Assembly (NCBI RefSeq): GCF_900102675.1
Contig: NZ_FMYX01000018.1
Location: forward strand, 1-64,000
Direction of reading: 5' to 3'
Length of the DNA: 64,000 nt
Origin: Pseudomonas guariconensis
GTDB lineage: Bacteria; Pseudomonadota; Gammaproteobacteria; Pseudomonadales; Pseudomonadaceae
The notes beneath the pieces are model-generated. The model was given only the letters and a program-made list of their open reading frames with translations, was not told the DNA's origin and did no database searches. The position numbers and the translations under genes were made by a program. This document shows positions 37,743 to 45,805 of the stretch, in pieces (position 1 is the stretch's first letter; the number at the start of each line of letters is the position of its first letter).

Positions 37743-38627
37743 ATGCGTATGCGCCTGATGCTGTTGGGTGGTGGCAATGCCCTCGGGCAAGCGCTGATTC
37801 GTCTCGGGGCCGAAGAGGACATCGGATTCCTGGCGCCGCGCCCACCGGAGAACGGCTGGGGGCCGGCCAGTCTTACGCAATTGCTTGACGATCACCGTCC
37901 CGATGTCGTGGTCAACCTGGCGTACTATTTCGACTGGTTCCAGGCCGAGTCGGTCAGCGAACAACGCCTGGCGTTGCAGGAGCGGGCCGTTGAGCGGCTG
38001 GCCGAGCTCTGCCAGCACCACCAGATCATTCTCGTGCAGCCTTCGAGCTACCGAGTGTTCGATGGCTCAAGGGCCACGGCCTACAGCGAAAAGGATGAGC
38101 CGGTGCCCTTGGGCCTGCGTGGCCAGGCGCTCTGGCGGATCGAACAGAGCGTTCGGGCGACCTGTCCGCAGCATGTGCTGCTGCGTTTTGGCTGGGTGCT
38201 CGACGAAAGCATCGACGGCGTGCTCGGCCGCTTCCTCACCCGCGCCGAACAACCCCAGGAGCTGCTGCTGGCCGATGACCGCCGCGGCAATCCGACGCCG
38301 GTCGACGACGCCGCACGGGTGATTCTCTCGGTGCTCAAGCAGCTCGATTGCGACGCACCCCTGTGGGGTACCTACCACTACGCCGGCAACGAGGCGACCA
38401 CGCCGCTGGCGCTGGGCCAGGCGATCCTCGGCGAGGCGGCGCAGTGGCACAAGCTGGCCGTGCAGGCCCCTACGCCCCAGGCCCATGCCGCGCGCCCCGA
38501 TGCCAGCGAGGAACCGCAGAACGCGGTGCTGGCCTGCAAAAAGATTCTTCACACCTTCGGCATCAAGCCCCGCGCCTGGCGCGCCGGCTTGCCGTCTCTA
38601 CTGGACCGGTTCTACCGACATGGCTGA
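37743..38627 (+). CDS. RmlD-like NAD(P)-binding protein, probably catalytically inactive
   Basis: This 294-residue protein follows the dTDP-4-dehydrorhamnose reductase fold: LMLLGGGNALGQALIRLG at the N-terminus, NLAYYFDWFQAE, and SSYRVFDGSRATAYSEKDEPVP. Where active enzymes have Tyr-x-x-x-Lys after that motif, this one reads PLGLRGQALWRIE, with neither residue. The dinucleotide loop is also altered (GGGNALG, lacking the middle glycine). I infer a non-catalytic or accessory role. Start at 37743 (or 37749) has only a weak ribosome site. The next gene overlaps by eight bases. The same pair precedes oprG in P. aeruginosa (PA4069-PA4068, from memory). Confidence 0.85.
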   Translation: MRMRLMLLGGGNALGQALIRLGAEEDIGFLAPRPPENGWGPASLTQLLDDHRPDVVVNLAYYFDWFQAESVSEQRLALQERAVERLAELCQHHQIILVQPSSYRVFDGSRATAYSEKDEPVPLGLRGQALWRIEQSVRATCPQHVLLRFGWVLDESIDGVLGRFLTRAEQPQELLLADDRRGNPTPVDDAARVILSVLKQLDCDAPLWGTYHYAGNEATTPLALGQAILGEAAQWHKLAVQAPTPQAHAARPDASEEPQNAVLACKKILHTFGIKPRAWRAGLPSLLDRFYRHG

Positions 38628-39552
38628 CGCCCCCATCCTGATCACCGGCGGTGCCGGCTTCATTGGCTCCCACCTGTGCGATGCGTTGCTGGATAAAGGC
38701 TATGCGGTACGGGTGCTCGATGACCTCTCCACCGGCAAGCGCGCCAACCTGCGTCTGGACCATCCCGGCCTGGACCTGGTCGAAGGCGACGTCGCCGATG
38801 CCGAACTGGTACGCCGGGCCACGGCAGGCTGTCGCGCCGTGGTGCACCTGGCCGCGGTCGCGTCGGTACAGGCGTCGGTCGAAGACCCGGTGCGTACCCA
38901 CCAAAGCAACTTCATCGGTACCCTCAATGTCTGCGAAGCCATGCGCCTGGAGGGCGTGCGGCGTGTGTTGTTCGCCTCCAGCGCGGCGGTTTATGGCAAC
39001 AACGGCGAGGGCCAATCGATTGCCGAGGACACGCCCAAGGCGCCGCTGACCCCTTATGCGGTGGACAAGCTGGCCAGCGAGCAGTACTTGGACTTCTATC
39101 GTCGTCAGCACGCGCTGGAGCCGGTGGTGTTCCGTTTCTTCAATATCTTCGGACCGCGCCAGGATCCATCTTCGCCCTATAGCGGGGTCATCAGTATCTT
39201 CTGCGAACGTGCTACCCAAGGCCTGCCGATCACGGTCTTCGGCGATGGCGAGCAAACGCGAGACTTCCTATACGTGGGCGATCTGGTCCAGGTGATGGTC
39301 CAGGCGCTGGAACTTGAACAGGTCGAGGAAGGCGCGGTGAACATTGGCCTGAACCAGGCGACCTCGCTGAACCAGTTGCTGGCGGCGCTGGAAAAGGTGG
39401 TCGGCAGTTTGCCTGCCATCCATCACGGGCCGGCGCGCTCGGGCGACATCCGCCATTCACGGGCGGACAACTCCCGCCTGCTGGCGCGTTTCGACTTCCC
39501 GCAGCCTACCTCGATGGTCGACGGATTGGCCCGGCTGTTGGGCAAAGCCTGA
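38620..39552 (+). CDS. NAD-dependent epimerase/dehydratase (GalE-like)
   Basis: This 310-residue extended SDR has an intact Rossmann motif (ITGGAGFIGSHL, residues 7-18), the VHLAAVASV block, a catalytic serine region (FASSAAVYGNNGEG) and the Tyr-x-x-x-Lys pair in TPYAVDKLASE. It probably acts on a nucleotide sugar, as UDP-glucose 4-epimerase relatives do, but no glycan cluster is adjacent. The ATG at 38620 lies inside the preceding RmlD-like gene, so the two products are made together. A longer open frame upstream at 38485 is overlap only. Confidence 0.9.
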   Translation: MADAPILITGGAGFIGSHLCDALLDKGYAVRVLDDLSTGKRANLRLDHPGLDLVEGDVADAELVRRATAGCRAVVHLAAVASVQASVEDPVRTHQSNFIGTLNVCEAMRLEGVRRVLFASSAAVYGNNGEGQSIAEDTPKAPLTPYAVDKLASEQYLDFYRRQHALEPVVFRFFNIFGPRQDPSSPYSGVISIFCERATQGLPITVFGDGEQTRDFLYVGDLVQVMVQALELEQVEEGAVNIGLNQATSLNQLLAALEKVVGSLPAIHHGPARSGDIRHSRADNSRLLARFDFPQPTSMVDGLARLLGKA

Positions 39553-39578
39553 TCTCCTTGATCAGCGCGCGTCACGGG

Positions 39579-40025
39579 TCATTGCCCATGGCGTACGCGC
39601 TGGCGATGGCAGTCCTGCGGGCCGAGTAAACGGCCATCCTTGGCCCGCACCTGCAGGCGTTCGATGGGTTGGCCGTTGACGTTGTCCAGCAGCACCGAGC
39701 GCTCATCCCCCGCCTTGAACAGGAAGCGCTCCCCCCACTGGCGTAAGCCAATGACCACAGGAAAGACCGCGCGCCCTTGCTCGGTCAGCACGTATTCCTT
39801 GTAGGCACTGCCATCGGACGCCGGCTGCAGTTCGAGCAATCCGCTTTCCACCAGCAGCTTCAGCCGCGCGGCCAGGATGTTCTTCGCCAGTCCCAGGTTT
39901 TTCTGGAACTCACTGAAACGTCGCAGGCCATCGAAGGCGTCTCGCAGGATCATCATCGACCAACGGTCGCCGATTACGTCCAGGGCACGGGCCACCGGGC
40001 AGGGGTCGTTTCTCTCGTCGGGCAT
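39579..40025 (-). CDS. HxlR-family transcription regulator
   Basis: This 148-residue winged-helix regulator carries the HxlR hallmark CPVARALDVIGDRWSMMILRDA, with a cysteine at residue 9 that in some family members senses thiol stress or electrophiles. The recognition helix lies about LAKNILAARLKLLVESGLLE. It is divergent from an MFS exporter across 103 bases that contain two matching dyads, the layout of a local repressor with its target. Confidence 0.92.
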   Translation of the reverse strand: MPDERNDPCPVARALDVIGDRWSMMILRDAFDGLRRFSEFQKNLGLAKNILAARLKLLVESGLLELQPASDGSAYKEYVLTEQGRAVFPVVIGLRQWGERFLFKAGDERSVLLDNVNGQPIERLQVRAKDGRLLGPQDCHRQRVRHGQ

Positions 40026-40047
40026 GGGCGTACTCTGTGCGGGATAA

Positions 40048-40068
40048 CTGGTTGCAGATTAAAACCAG
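40048..40068. promoter_or_regulatory. Operator 1, HxlR-exporter intergenic region
   Basis: CTGGTT (40048-40053) and AACCAG (40063-40068) form a 21-base dyad with a nine-base centre. It lies next to the HxlR gene start and shares its outer arms with operator 2, 41 bases away centre to centre. Confidence 0.7.
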
Positions 40069-40088
40069 CTTTGCTAAATAGCCAGCAG

Positions 40089-40109
40089 CTGGTTTCTATT
40101 TGAAACCAG
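40089..40109. promoter_or_regulatory. Operator 2, HxlR-exporter intergenic region
   Basis: CTGGTTTC (40089-40096) and GAAACCAG (40102-40109) form a perfect 21-base dyad around TATTT. A possible promoter for the exporter (TTGCTA at 40071-40076, TTCTAT at 40094-40099) would be covered by it, fitting repression. Confidence 0.75.
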
Positions 40110-40128
40110 ATTGCCTGAGGAGCTTGCC

Positions 40129-41379
40129 ATGCCTTCCCTGACATCCGCGTCGCCTGGCCACATGCAGCCAAGCCGGGCGCTGACCTTGCTGCTCGCGGCC
40201 GCCTGTGCCCTGGCGGTCGCGACGGTGTACTTCGCCCAACCTTTACTCGAATCCATGGCGCGCAGCCTGGCGATACCCCAGGCCTACATCGGCTTAGTGG
40301 TGGGCGCGACCCAGGCGGGGTACGCCATTGGCTTGCTACTGATTGTTCCGTTAGGCGATCTGCTTGATCGCAAGCGCCTGATTCTTGGTCAATTGCTGAT
40401 GTCGGCGTTGGCATTGCTGGCAGTGAGCATGGCCTGGGATTGGGCCGTGCTGCTGGCAGCCATGGGAATGGTCGGGCTGATGGCGGTGGTGGTTCAGGTA
40501 ATGGTCGCTCATGCCGCAACCTTGGCTTCGCCGTCCAGACAAGGGCAGGTGGTGGGCACGGTCACCAGTGGCGTGGTGGTGGGTATCCTGCTGGCGCGTC
40601 TGGTCGCAGGTGGCCTTGCCGACCTGACCGGCTGGCGTGGTGTCTATGTCGGGGCGGCCGGCTTGTCGCTGGCGATGGCATTGCTGTTGTGGCGGGCGTT
40701 GCCTGCTGTCGCGCGCAATCAACAGGGGCCGGGGTACTGGAGACTGCTGGGCTCGCTGGTCGGGTTGTATCGGCATGATCGGCTGTTACGCCAGCGTGGC
40801 CTGTTCGCGTTGCTGGTCTTCGCCGTCTTCAGTGTGTTCTGGAGCGCCATGGTATTGCCCCTGAGCGTTGCGCCCTTGGCCCTGAGCCCTACCCAGGTTG
40901 GCCTGTTCGGTCTGGCGGGCCTGGCCGGTGCTTTGTCGGCGTCGTGCGCTGGACGCCTGGCCGATCGCGGGCTGGGCAACCGTACCACTGGCCTGGCATT
41001 GGGGCTGCTGGCGTTTTCATGGCTGCCGAGCGCCCTGCTCGAGCAATCACTATGGGCCTTGGTGGTGGGGGTGTTGATTCTGGATTTAGCAGTGCAGGCG
41101 GTGCATGTGACCAACCAGAGCCTGCTGCTGGCCGGACGTGGCGAAATGGCGAGTCGGCTGATCGGCGCCTACATGTGCTGTTATTCGATCGGCAGTGGGT
41201 TAGGGGCGGTGGCCGCGACCTGGGTATATGCCCGATGGGGCTGGCTGGCGGTGTGTGGCCTGGGCGCGTCGATCAGCGCTTTGGCCTTGGGCTACTGGGG
41301 GTGCCTGGAGTTTGGCGGGAGCGTGAAGCGTGACATGGCGGCCGAGGCCGCCATGTCGGGTGGGGATCAGAACTTGTAG
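40129..41379 (+). CDS. MFS drug-efflux-type transporter
   Basis: This 416-residue protein has twelve predicted membrane helices and MFS motif A after TM2 (PLGDLLDRKRLILG). The start LLLAAACALAVATVYFAQPLLESMARSL resembles the AraJ/YgaY-like exporters common in pseudomonads. GAGGAG lies seven bases before the ATG at 40129; a TTG 18 bases upstream is less likely. Control by the divergent HxlR regulator through the two dyads is inferred. Its end overlaps the oprG end by 13 bases on the other strand. Confidence 0.88.
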   Translation: MPSLTSASPGHMQPSRALTLLLAAACALAVATVYFAQPLLESMARSLAIPQAYIGLVVGATQAGYAIGLLLIVPLGDLLDRKRLILGQLLMSALALLAVSMAWDWAVLLAAMGMVGLMAVVVQVMVAHAATLASPSRQGQVVGTVTSGVVVGILLARLVAGGLADLTGWRGVYVGAAGLSLAMALLLWRALPAVARNQQGPGYWRLLGSLVGLYRHDRLLRQRGLFALLVFAVFSVFWSAMVLPLSVAPLALSPTQVGLFGLAGLAGALSASCAGRLADRGLGNRTTGLALGLLAFSWLPSALLEQSLWALVVGVLILDLAVQAVHVTNQSLLLAGRGEMASRLIGAYMCCYSIGSGLGAVAATWVYARWGWLAVCGLGASISALALGYWGCLEFGGSVKRDMAAEAAMSGGDQNL

Positions 41380-42050
41380 CCCAGGCCCACCATGTAGACC
41401 CACGGATCGACATCCACGTCGACCTTGGTCTTGCCCACGCTCAGGGCGCTTGGGCCGTCCACGGTGGCCTTGGTGTCGATGTCGATGTACCAGACCGAGG
41501 CGTTGACCAGCAGATTCTCGGTGAGCATGTAGTCCATGCCCAGCTGGGCAGCCAGACCCACCGAATCTTGCAGCTTCAGGTTGCTGAAGCCCTGCTTCTT
41601 GCGGGAGCTGCTGAGGTCTTCATCGAAGAAGGTGGTGTAGTTGATGCCAACGCCCGCGTAAGGCTGGAACTTCGAGGAAGGCTCCATCGGGTAGTACTGC
41701 AGCGACAGGGTCGGCGGCAGTTGCTTGATGTCGGCCAGCTTGCCATCCAGGCCAGGGCCAAGGCCTTTGACAGCTACGGTGTGGTTGAACGGCGTGGCAG
41801 CCAGCAGCTCCAGGCCGACGTGGTCGGTGAGCATGTAGGCGAAGGTCAGGCCCAGCTGGGTGTCGCTGTCCAGGGTCGCCTTGGTGCCCGATACCTTGGT
41901 GCCATCGAGCTTGAGGTCGCTGCTGTCTTCGTTCGGCGCTACGGTGATGGCACCGGCACGCATGATGAAGTCACCGGCCTGGTGGGCATGGGCGACGGGG
42001 GCAGCGAGCGCCAGGGCAATGAGCGAGGCGCCGAGCAAGGACTTGTTCAT
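41367..42050 (-). CDS. oprG: Outer membrane protein of the OmpW family (OprG)
   Basis: OprG (227 aa) is an eight-stranded outer-membrane barrel linked to uptake of small hydrophobic compounds and amino acids. A signal peptide with cleavage after VAHA (residue 22) leads to HQAGDFIMRAGAITVAPNED, the typical OmpW N-terminus, and the chain ends in an aromatic residue (VGLGYKF), as barrel proteins do. The start at 42050 has GGGAG eight bases upstream. An ANR-type box lies 66 bases upstream. The neighbouring epimerase pair and zinc operon match the oprG locus of P. aeruginosa. Confidence 0.92.
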   Translation of the reverse strand: MNKSLLGASLIALALAAPVAHAHQAGDFIMRAGAITVAPNEDSSDLKLDGTKVSGTKATLDSDTQLGLTFAYMLTDHVGLELLAATPFNHTVAVKGLGPGLDGKLADIKQLPPTLSLQYYPMEPSSKFQPYAGVGINYTTFFDEDLSSSRKKQGFSNLKLQDSVGLAAQLGMDYMLTENLLVNASVWYIDIDTKATVDGPSALSVGKTKVDVDVDPWVYMVGLGYKF

Positions 42051-42087
42051 GGAAGCTCCCAAAGGACGTAAGTAATCGAGTAGTCCA

Positions 42088-42129
42088 ATGGTAAGGAGCC
42101 GGCCGAAACGAACTGTTGATTCAGCTCAA
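42088..42129 (-). promoter_or_regulatory. ANR/FNR-type promoter of oprG
   Basis: On the - strand TTGAG-CTGA-ATCAA (42129-42116) matches the ANR/FNR box TTGAT-N4-ATCAA with one change. TACCAT at 42093-42088 is placed as a -10 box for a start near 42081, so the box would be centred at about -41.5, the class II activator position. Confidence 0.6.
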
Positions 42130-42159
42130 CGAAGACGTGTCACAACGCCTAAACAGCGC

Positions 42160-42672
42160 TCATTGAAGCTCGTAGGCGTAGATCTTTTCAGCTTCCATCT
42201 GGTAACCGGCATCGGCCAGTTCACTGCTGGTGGCTTTGACCTGCATCCGGCCTTCGATCCAGTAGGGCTGGTAGAGGTCTTCGATGCGCACGCCCATCTC
42301 GCTGACGATATGCACGATCTGGTTCGGCGGTGGCGGCGGCACGTGGATGCAGGCGCCGTAATAGGGCACCAGGAGGAACTCGGTGGTACGGCCTTCCTCG
42401 CTCACTTCCAGCGGCACGATGTAGCCGGGCAGCTTGACCCACTGCCCATCCAGCGCCTTGACCACCGGAGCGTGGGGCGCCTGCTGGCGCGCGGCAGGGG
42501 CTGATTCGGCCAGGGCGTTACCCAGTTGTGACAGATCATGCAGCGGTGCCATCTGGGCTGGGACCACCGGCGCCCCCTCCGGGATCAAGGCAGGCCAGTC
42601 CAGGGTTCTGGGCTCGTCGCCCCAGGCAGGGGACAGAATGAACAGCAGCAACAGTACAAGTTTGCGACGCAT
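42160..42672 (-). CDS. DUF3299 periplasmic protein of the zinc-linked operon
   Basis: This 170-residue protein has a signal peptide (MRRKLVLLLLFILSPAWG) and the DUF3299 block: WVKLPGYIVPLE, EFLLVPYYGACIHVPPPPPNQIVHI and the C-terminal GYQMEAEKIYAYEL. The Cys-His pair in GACIHVPPP could bind metal, but no role is proven. It is the last gene of the order ZrgA-like, ATPase, permease, DUF3299, nine bases after the permease. The same set occurs in P. aeruginosa (PA4063-PA4066) and responds to zinc starvation there. Confidence 0.85.
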   Translation of the reverse strand: MRRKLVLLLLFILSPAWGDEPRTLDWPALIPEGAPVVPAQMAPLHDLSQLGNALAESAPAARQQAPHAPVVKALDGQWVKLPGYIVPLEVSEEGRTTEFLLVPYYGACIHVPPPPPNQIVHIVSEMGVRIEDLYQPYWIEGRMQVKATSSELADAGYQMEAEKIYAYELQ

Positions 42673-42681
42673 GATCGATTC

Positions 42682-43947
42682 TCAGAGATGGATCGACAGG
42701 CCATCGGCCAAAGACTGACGATAGGCACGCCAGGCCGGCACGCTGCCCATCAGCAGCGCGGCACCCAGGATGATCGCCAGCAGCGTCCATTCATGGGCGC
42801 TCGGCCAAGCCAGCGGCAGGTAGAGGCCATAGTTGGCCTGCACGTAGCCTTGGGTCAGGGCGATTCCCGCATACAGCAAGCCTAGCCCGGCACCGATACC
42901 GGCCAGTGCCAGGGTGAGCGCTTCGAGCACCAACAGCCCGGCTATGTGCCAGGGGCGCGCGCCCACCGAGCGCAGGATGGCCATTTCCCGGCGGCGCTCG
43001 TTGAGGCTGGTGAGGATCGCCGTGAGCATGCCAATCAAACCCGTCAGTACCACGAACAGCGACACCACGAACAATGCCTGTTCGGCTGTGCCCATCAGGC
43101 TCCAGAGTTCCTGCAGAGCAACCCCAGGGAGGATTGCCAGCAGCGGCTCGCTACGGAATTCGTTGATTTCTCGCTGCAGGCTGAAGGTGGCGATCTTGTT
43201 GTTCAGGCCCAGCATGAACGCCGTGATCGCGGCGGGTTGCAAGTCCATGCCGCGCGCCTGGTCGGCGCTGATGCGTCCGGCGCCACGGGCTGGAACGCCG
43301 TTGTGCCAATCGACGTGGATTGCCTCCATGCCGGCCAGGCTGATGTGCAGGGTGCGGTCCACCGGCGTGCCGGTGCGTTCGAGGATGCCGACGACGGTAA
43401 AGGGTTTGTCGTCGTGCTTGACCAGACTGATGGCGGCCACGCCGTGCGCCAGCACCAGCTTGTCACCGAGTTTGTAGTGCAGCGCCTCGGCCACTTCGGC
43501 GCCCAGCACCACTTCGAACGGGTCCGCTGCGAAGGGCCGGCCCTGGCTCAGGGCCAGATGTTGCTGGCGTGCGAACTGGTAATGGTCGAAGTAATCGCCT
43601 GTGGTACCCATCACCCGATAGCCGCGATGGGAGTCGCCGAGGGAAATCGGGATGGCCCATTTCACCCGCGGGTCCTTGGCGTAGTGTTCGAAGCTGTCCC
43701 AGCGGATGTTGTTGGTGGCATTGCCGATGCGAAACACCGAGTACAGCAACAGGTTCACCGACCCCGAGCGGGCGCCGACGATCAGGTCGGTGCCGCTGAT
43801 GGTGCTGGCGAAGCTGGCGCGGGCCTCCGTGCGCACGCGCTCGACAGCCAGCAACAGGCACACCGACAGTGCGATGGCAAAGGCCGTCAGGAAGGCGGTG
43901 AAGCGGCGGTTGGCCAGGCTGGCCAGGGCAAGGCGGAGCAAGTACAT
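42682..43947 (-). CDS. ABC transporter permease, FtsX/MacB type
   Basis: This 421-residue permease has one N-terminal helix (FTAFLTAFAIALSVCLLLA), a large periplasmic domain (about residues 40-280) and three C-terminal helices (ALFVVSLFVVLTGLIGM, AGLLVLEALTLALAGIG, WTLLAIILGAALLMG), the FtsX/MacB plan. Such systems move or act on lipids, peptides or lipoproteins from the periplasmic side rather than importing ions directly. Its start shares a base with the end of the ATPase gene. Confidence 0.9.
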   Translation of the reverse strand: MYLLRLALASLANRRFTAFLTAFAIALSVCLLLAVERVRTEARASFASTISGTDLIVGARSGSVNLLLYSVFRIGNATNNIRWDSFEHYAKDPRVKWAIPISLGDSHRGYRVMGTTGDYFDHYQFARQQHLALSQGRPFAADPFEVVLGAEVAEALHYKLGDKLVLAHGVAAISLVKHDDKPFTVVGILERTGTPVDRTLHISLAGMEAIHVDWHNGVPARGAGRISADQARGMDLQPAAITAFMLGLNNKIATFSLQREINEFRSEPLLAILPGVALQELWSLMGTAEQALFVVSLFVVLTGLIGMLTAILTSLNERRREMAILRSVGARPWHIAGLLVLEALTLALAGIGAGLGLLYAGIALTQGYVQANYGLYLPLAWPSAHEWTLLAIILGAALLMGSVPAWRAYRQSLADGLSIHL

Positions 43948-44657
43948 CAGGCCTCCTGGGGCTTGGCCGCGCGATTGAGTTCGACCAAGGACAAGTGACG
44001 GTCGAACAGCGGAGCCAGGCTCTGGTCATGGCTGACGAACAGCAGGCTGGAGCCGGCCGCACGGCATTCGTCGAACAACAGGCGGATGAACGCCTCGCGG
44101 GTATCGGCATCCAGCGCCGAGGTGGGCTCGTCGGCGATCACCAGCTCGGGCTGGCCAATCAACGCCCTGGCGGCGGCGACCCGCTGCTGCTGGCCGATCG
44201 ACAGGCTGTCTGCGCGCCGGGCAAGTAGCGCCGGGTCAGTCAGGCCCAGGTGGGCCAACAGCGTGGCGGCCGCCTGGTCGATGCTGCCATGGCGCTGGAC
44301 CGCCCGTGCGGCGCGGCTGCGTGAGAAGCGGCAGGGCAACTCGACGTTCTCCCGTACCGAGAGAAACGCCAGCAGGTTGAACTGCTGGAAGATATAGCCG
44401 GTGTGGTCGACCCGAAACCGATCACGGGCGCCCTGGCCCAAGGCGGCGAGGTCCTGGCCGAGCAGCAGGATCCGGCCTTGATCGGGGCGATTCACTCCGC
44501 CCAGCAAGCCGAGCAATGTAGTCTTGCCGCTACCGCTAGGGCCCTTGAGGAACAGCGCTTCACCGGCTTGCAGGCGAAACGCGGGGATGTCCAGCAAAGG
44601 TGGCTGGCCGGGCCAGGCGAACCGCAGCCCTTGCAGGTCGATCAGCGCCTGGCTCAT
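43947..44657 (-). CDS. ABC transporter ATP-binding protein, LolD/MacB-like
   Basis: This 236-residue ATPase has Walker A (GPSGSGKTT, about residues 39-47), a signature of the form LSIGQQQR, Walker B (LVIADEPTSALD) and a switch histidine (FVSHDQS). It belongs with the LolD/MacB/FtsE type and partners the FtsX-like permease that follows. It lies immediately after the ZrgA-like gene on the - strand. Confidence 0.93.
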   Translation of the reverse strand: MSQALIDLQGLRFAWPGQPPLLDIPAFRLQAGEALFLKGPSGSGKTTLLGLLGGVNRPDQGRILLLGQDLAALGQGARDRFRVDHTGYIFQQFNLLAFLSVRENVELPCRFSRSRAARAVQRHGSIDQAAATLLAHLGLTDPALLARRADSLSIGQQQRVAAARALIGQPELVIADEPTSALDADTREAFIRLLFDECRAAGSSLLFVSHDQSLAPLFDRHLSLVELNRAAKPQEA

Positions 44658-45230
44658 TCAGAACGCGACCACGCTGTTGGTGGGGGAGGCTTGCAGGCCT
44701 TTCTGGCCGTTCGGGCCAATCAATTGCACATTGATCTTCTGGGTCGCCGGGAAAGCCCGGAACAGCGGGGCGAGGTCTACCTGGGCGAGCTTGCCAGGCG
44801 CTACGCATTTGAATTGGTAATGGGCGTTGACGTCGGCGTGTTCATGCCCGTGCTCGTGACCATGCTCGTCATCGTCGTGGGCGTGTGGTGCATCGCCAAA
44901 CAGCGGGCTGCCGAGTTCCTGGGCGTCCTCCGTGCAACCGGCGGCCTGGTCCACGCCGAATAACTTCAACGGTTGCTCAAGTTGCTGGCGTACGGCGGCG
45001 ACCTTGGCCTTGTCGGTGTCGCGGGTGGCTGCATGCTCGAAGCCGACCAGGTTCATCGCCGGGCTGTCCAGCTCCAGTTCCAGGGTATTGCCATCGAGCA
45101 CCACGTTGAGCGTGGCCACACCATGTTCATGGGCGCCGAGGGTACCGTGGGCATGATCGTGATCATCGTGGGCCTGGGCTGCAACCAAGGGAAGCAGGGC
45201 GAAGGGTAGGGCGAGAAGCAAGCGGCGCAT
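44658..45230 (-). CDS. ZrgA-like periplasmic zinc-binding protein (DUF2796)
   Basis: This 190-residue protein has a signal peptide (MRRLLLALPFALLPLVAAQA) and two histidine/aspartate-rich segments: HDDHDHAHGTLGAHEHG right after cleavage, and HAHDDDEHGHEHGHEHADVNAH in the middle. Both suit zinc binding. DUF2796 proteins such as Vibrio ZrgA take part in zinc uptake. It heads the operon with the ABC ATPase, permease and DUF3299 genes. A Zur-like half-site lies 34 bases upstream. Confidence 0.88.
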   Translation of the reverse strand: MRRLLLALPFALLPLVAAQAHDDHDHAHGTLGAHEHGVATLNVVLDGNTLELELDSPAMNLVGFEHAATRDTDKAKVAAVRQQLEQPLKLFGVDQAAGCTEDAQELGSPLFGDAPHAHDDDEHGHEHGHEHADVNAHYQFKCVAPGKLAQVDLAPLFRAFPATQKINVQLIGPNGQKGLQASPTNSVVAF

Positions 45231-45263
45231 GGAGGACTCCAGGGGCGGGCAAGAAATGGTTTC

Positions 45264-45276
45264 GTAATGTTATAAC
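45264..45276. promoter_or_regulatory. Possible Zur site upstream of the zinc operon
   Basis: GTAATGTTATAAC (45264-45276) matches the left half of the gamma-proteobacterial Zur consensus (GAAATGTTATA) at ten of eleven positions, but the right half is poor. It lies between the zrgA-like gene and the divergent small gene. Assignment is a hypothesis. Confidence 0.4.
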
Positions 45277-45364
45277 AAGTTTTTCGGCGCTGACCACCTG
45301 CCTGGCGCAGGTTTCATGTTCATGGGAGCATGAAGCCATCGACCCTGTAGGTAAGGAAGGTAGC

Positions 45365-45709
45365 GTGAGAATACGTGGACAAATCGGCGATTGGCCGGTG
45401 GACCTGACCATCGAGCTGGAGCCTGCGGAGTGGGCGCAGTTGGGACATCAACTGGAGGCGCCGGCCATTGCCGAAGCGGCGGCTACGAACGCAACCACCC
45501 CACCACAGCAGGACGATGGGCAATGGTTGGCTGCCTGTGAGCTGCTGCGTCAGGCCGTGCAGATCAGCGGGCCGGAGTTGCTGGGGCGCCTGGAAGGACT
45601 CGCCGGCAGCACGGCAGCGGGCAAGCGGCTGTTGGTGCGTTTGCGCCACAGCAATGAGGTGAAGGTGGAAAGCGGCCCGGACGCGCCGGTGTATCACTGG
45701 GTAGGATGA
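45365..45709 (+). CDS. Conserved-looking small protein of unknown function
   Basis: This 114-residue protein starts with GTG behind AAGGAAGG. It has no signal peptide or membrane helix. It begins MRIRGQIGDWPVDLTIELEPAEWAQLG and ends RLLVRLRHSNEVKVESGPDAPVYHWVG; the middle is alanine-rich and variable-looking. Two short beta-rich ends around a helical centre (LAACELLRQAVQISGPELLGRLEGLAG) are predicted by eye. I do not recognise a family. It stands alone, divergent from the zinc operon and convergent with cnoX. Confidence 0.7.
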   Translation: MRIRGQIGDWPVDLTIELEPAEWAQLGHQLEAPAIAEAAATNATTPPQQDDGQWLAACELLRQAVQISGPELLGRLEGLAGSTAAGKRLLVRLRHSNEVKVESGPDAPVYHWVG

Positions 45710-45735
45710 GCGAGGGCCGCTGTGCGGCCCATCGC
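45710..45735. repeat. REP-like inverted repeat, possible terminator
   Basis: GGGCCGC (45714-45720) and GCGGCCC (45724-45730) pair around TGT, with GCGA and TCGC as an outer extension. It lies between two converging genes; there is no T-run, so it is closer to a REP stem than to a classical terminator. Confidence 0.55.
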
Positions 45736-45805
45736 AGGCCATCCCGACAGCACATTGGGAGCTGGCGTAGCCTGCGCTTGGGCTGCAAAACAGCCGCAAT
45801 GACGA

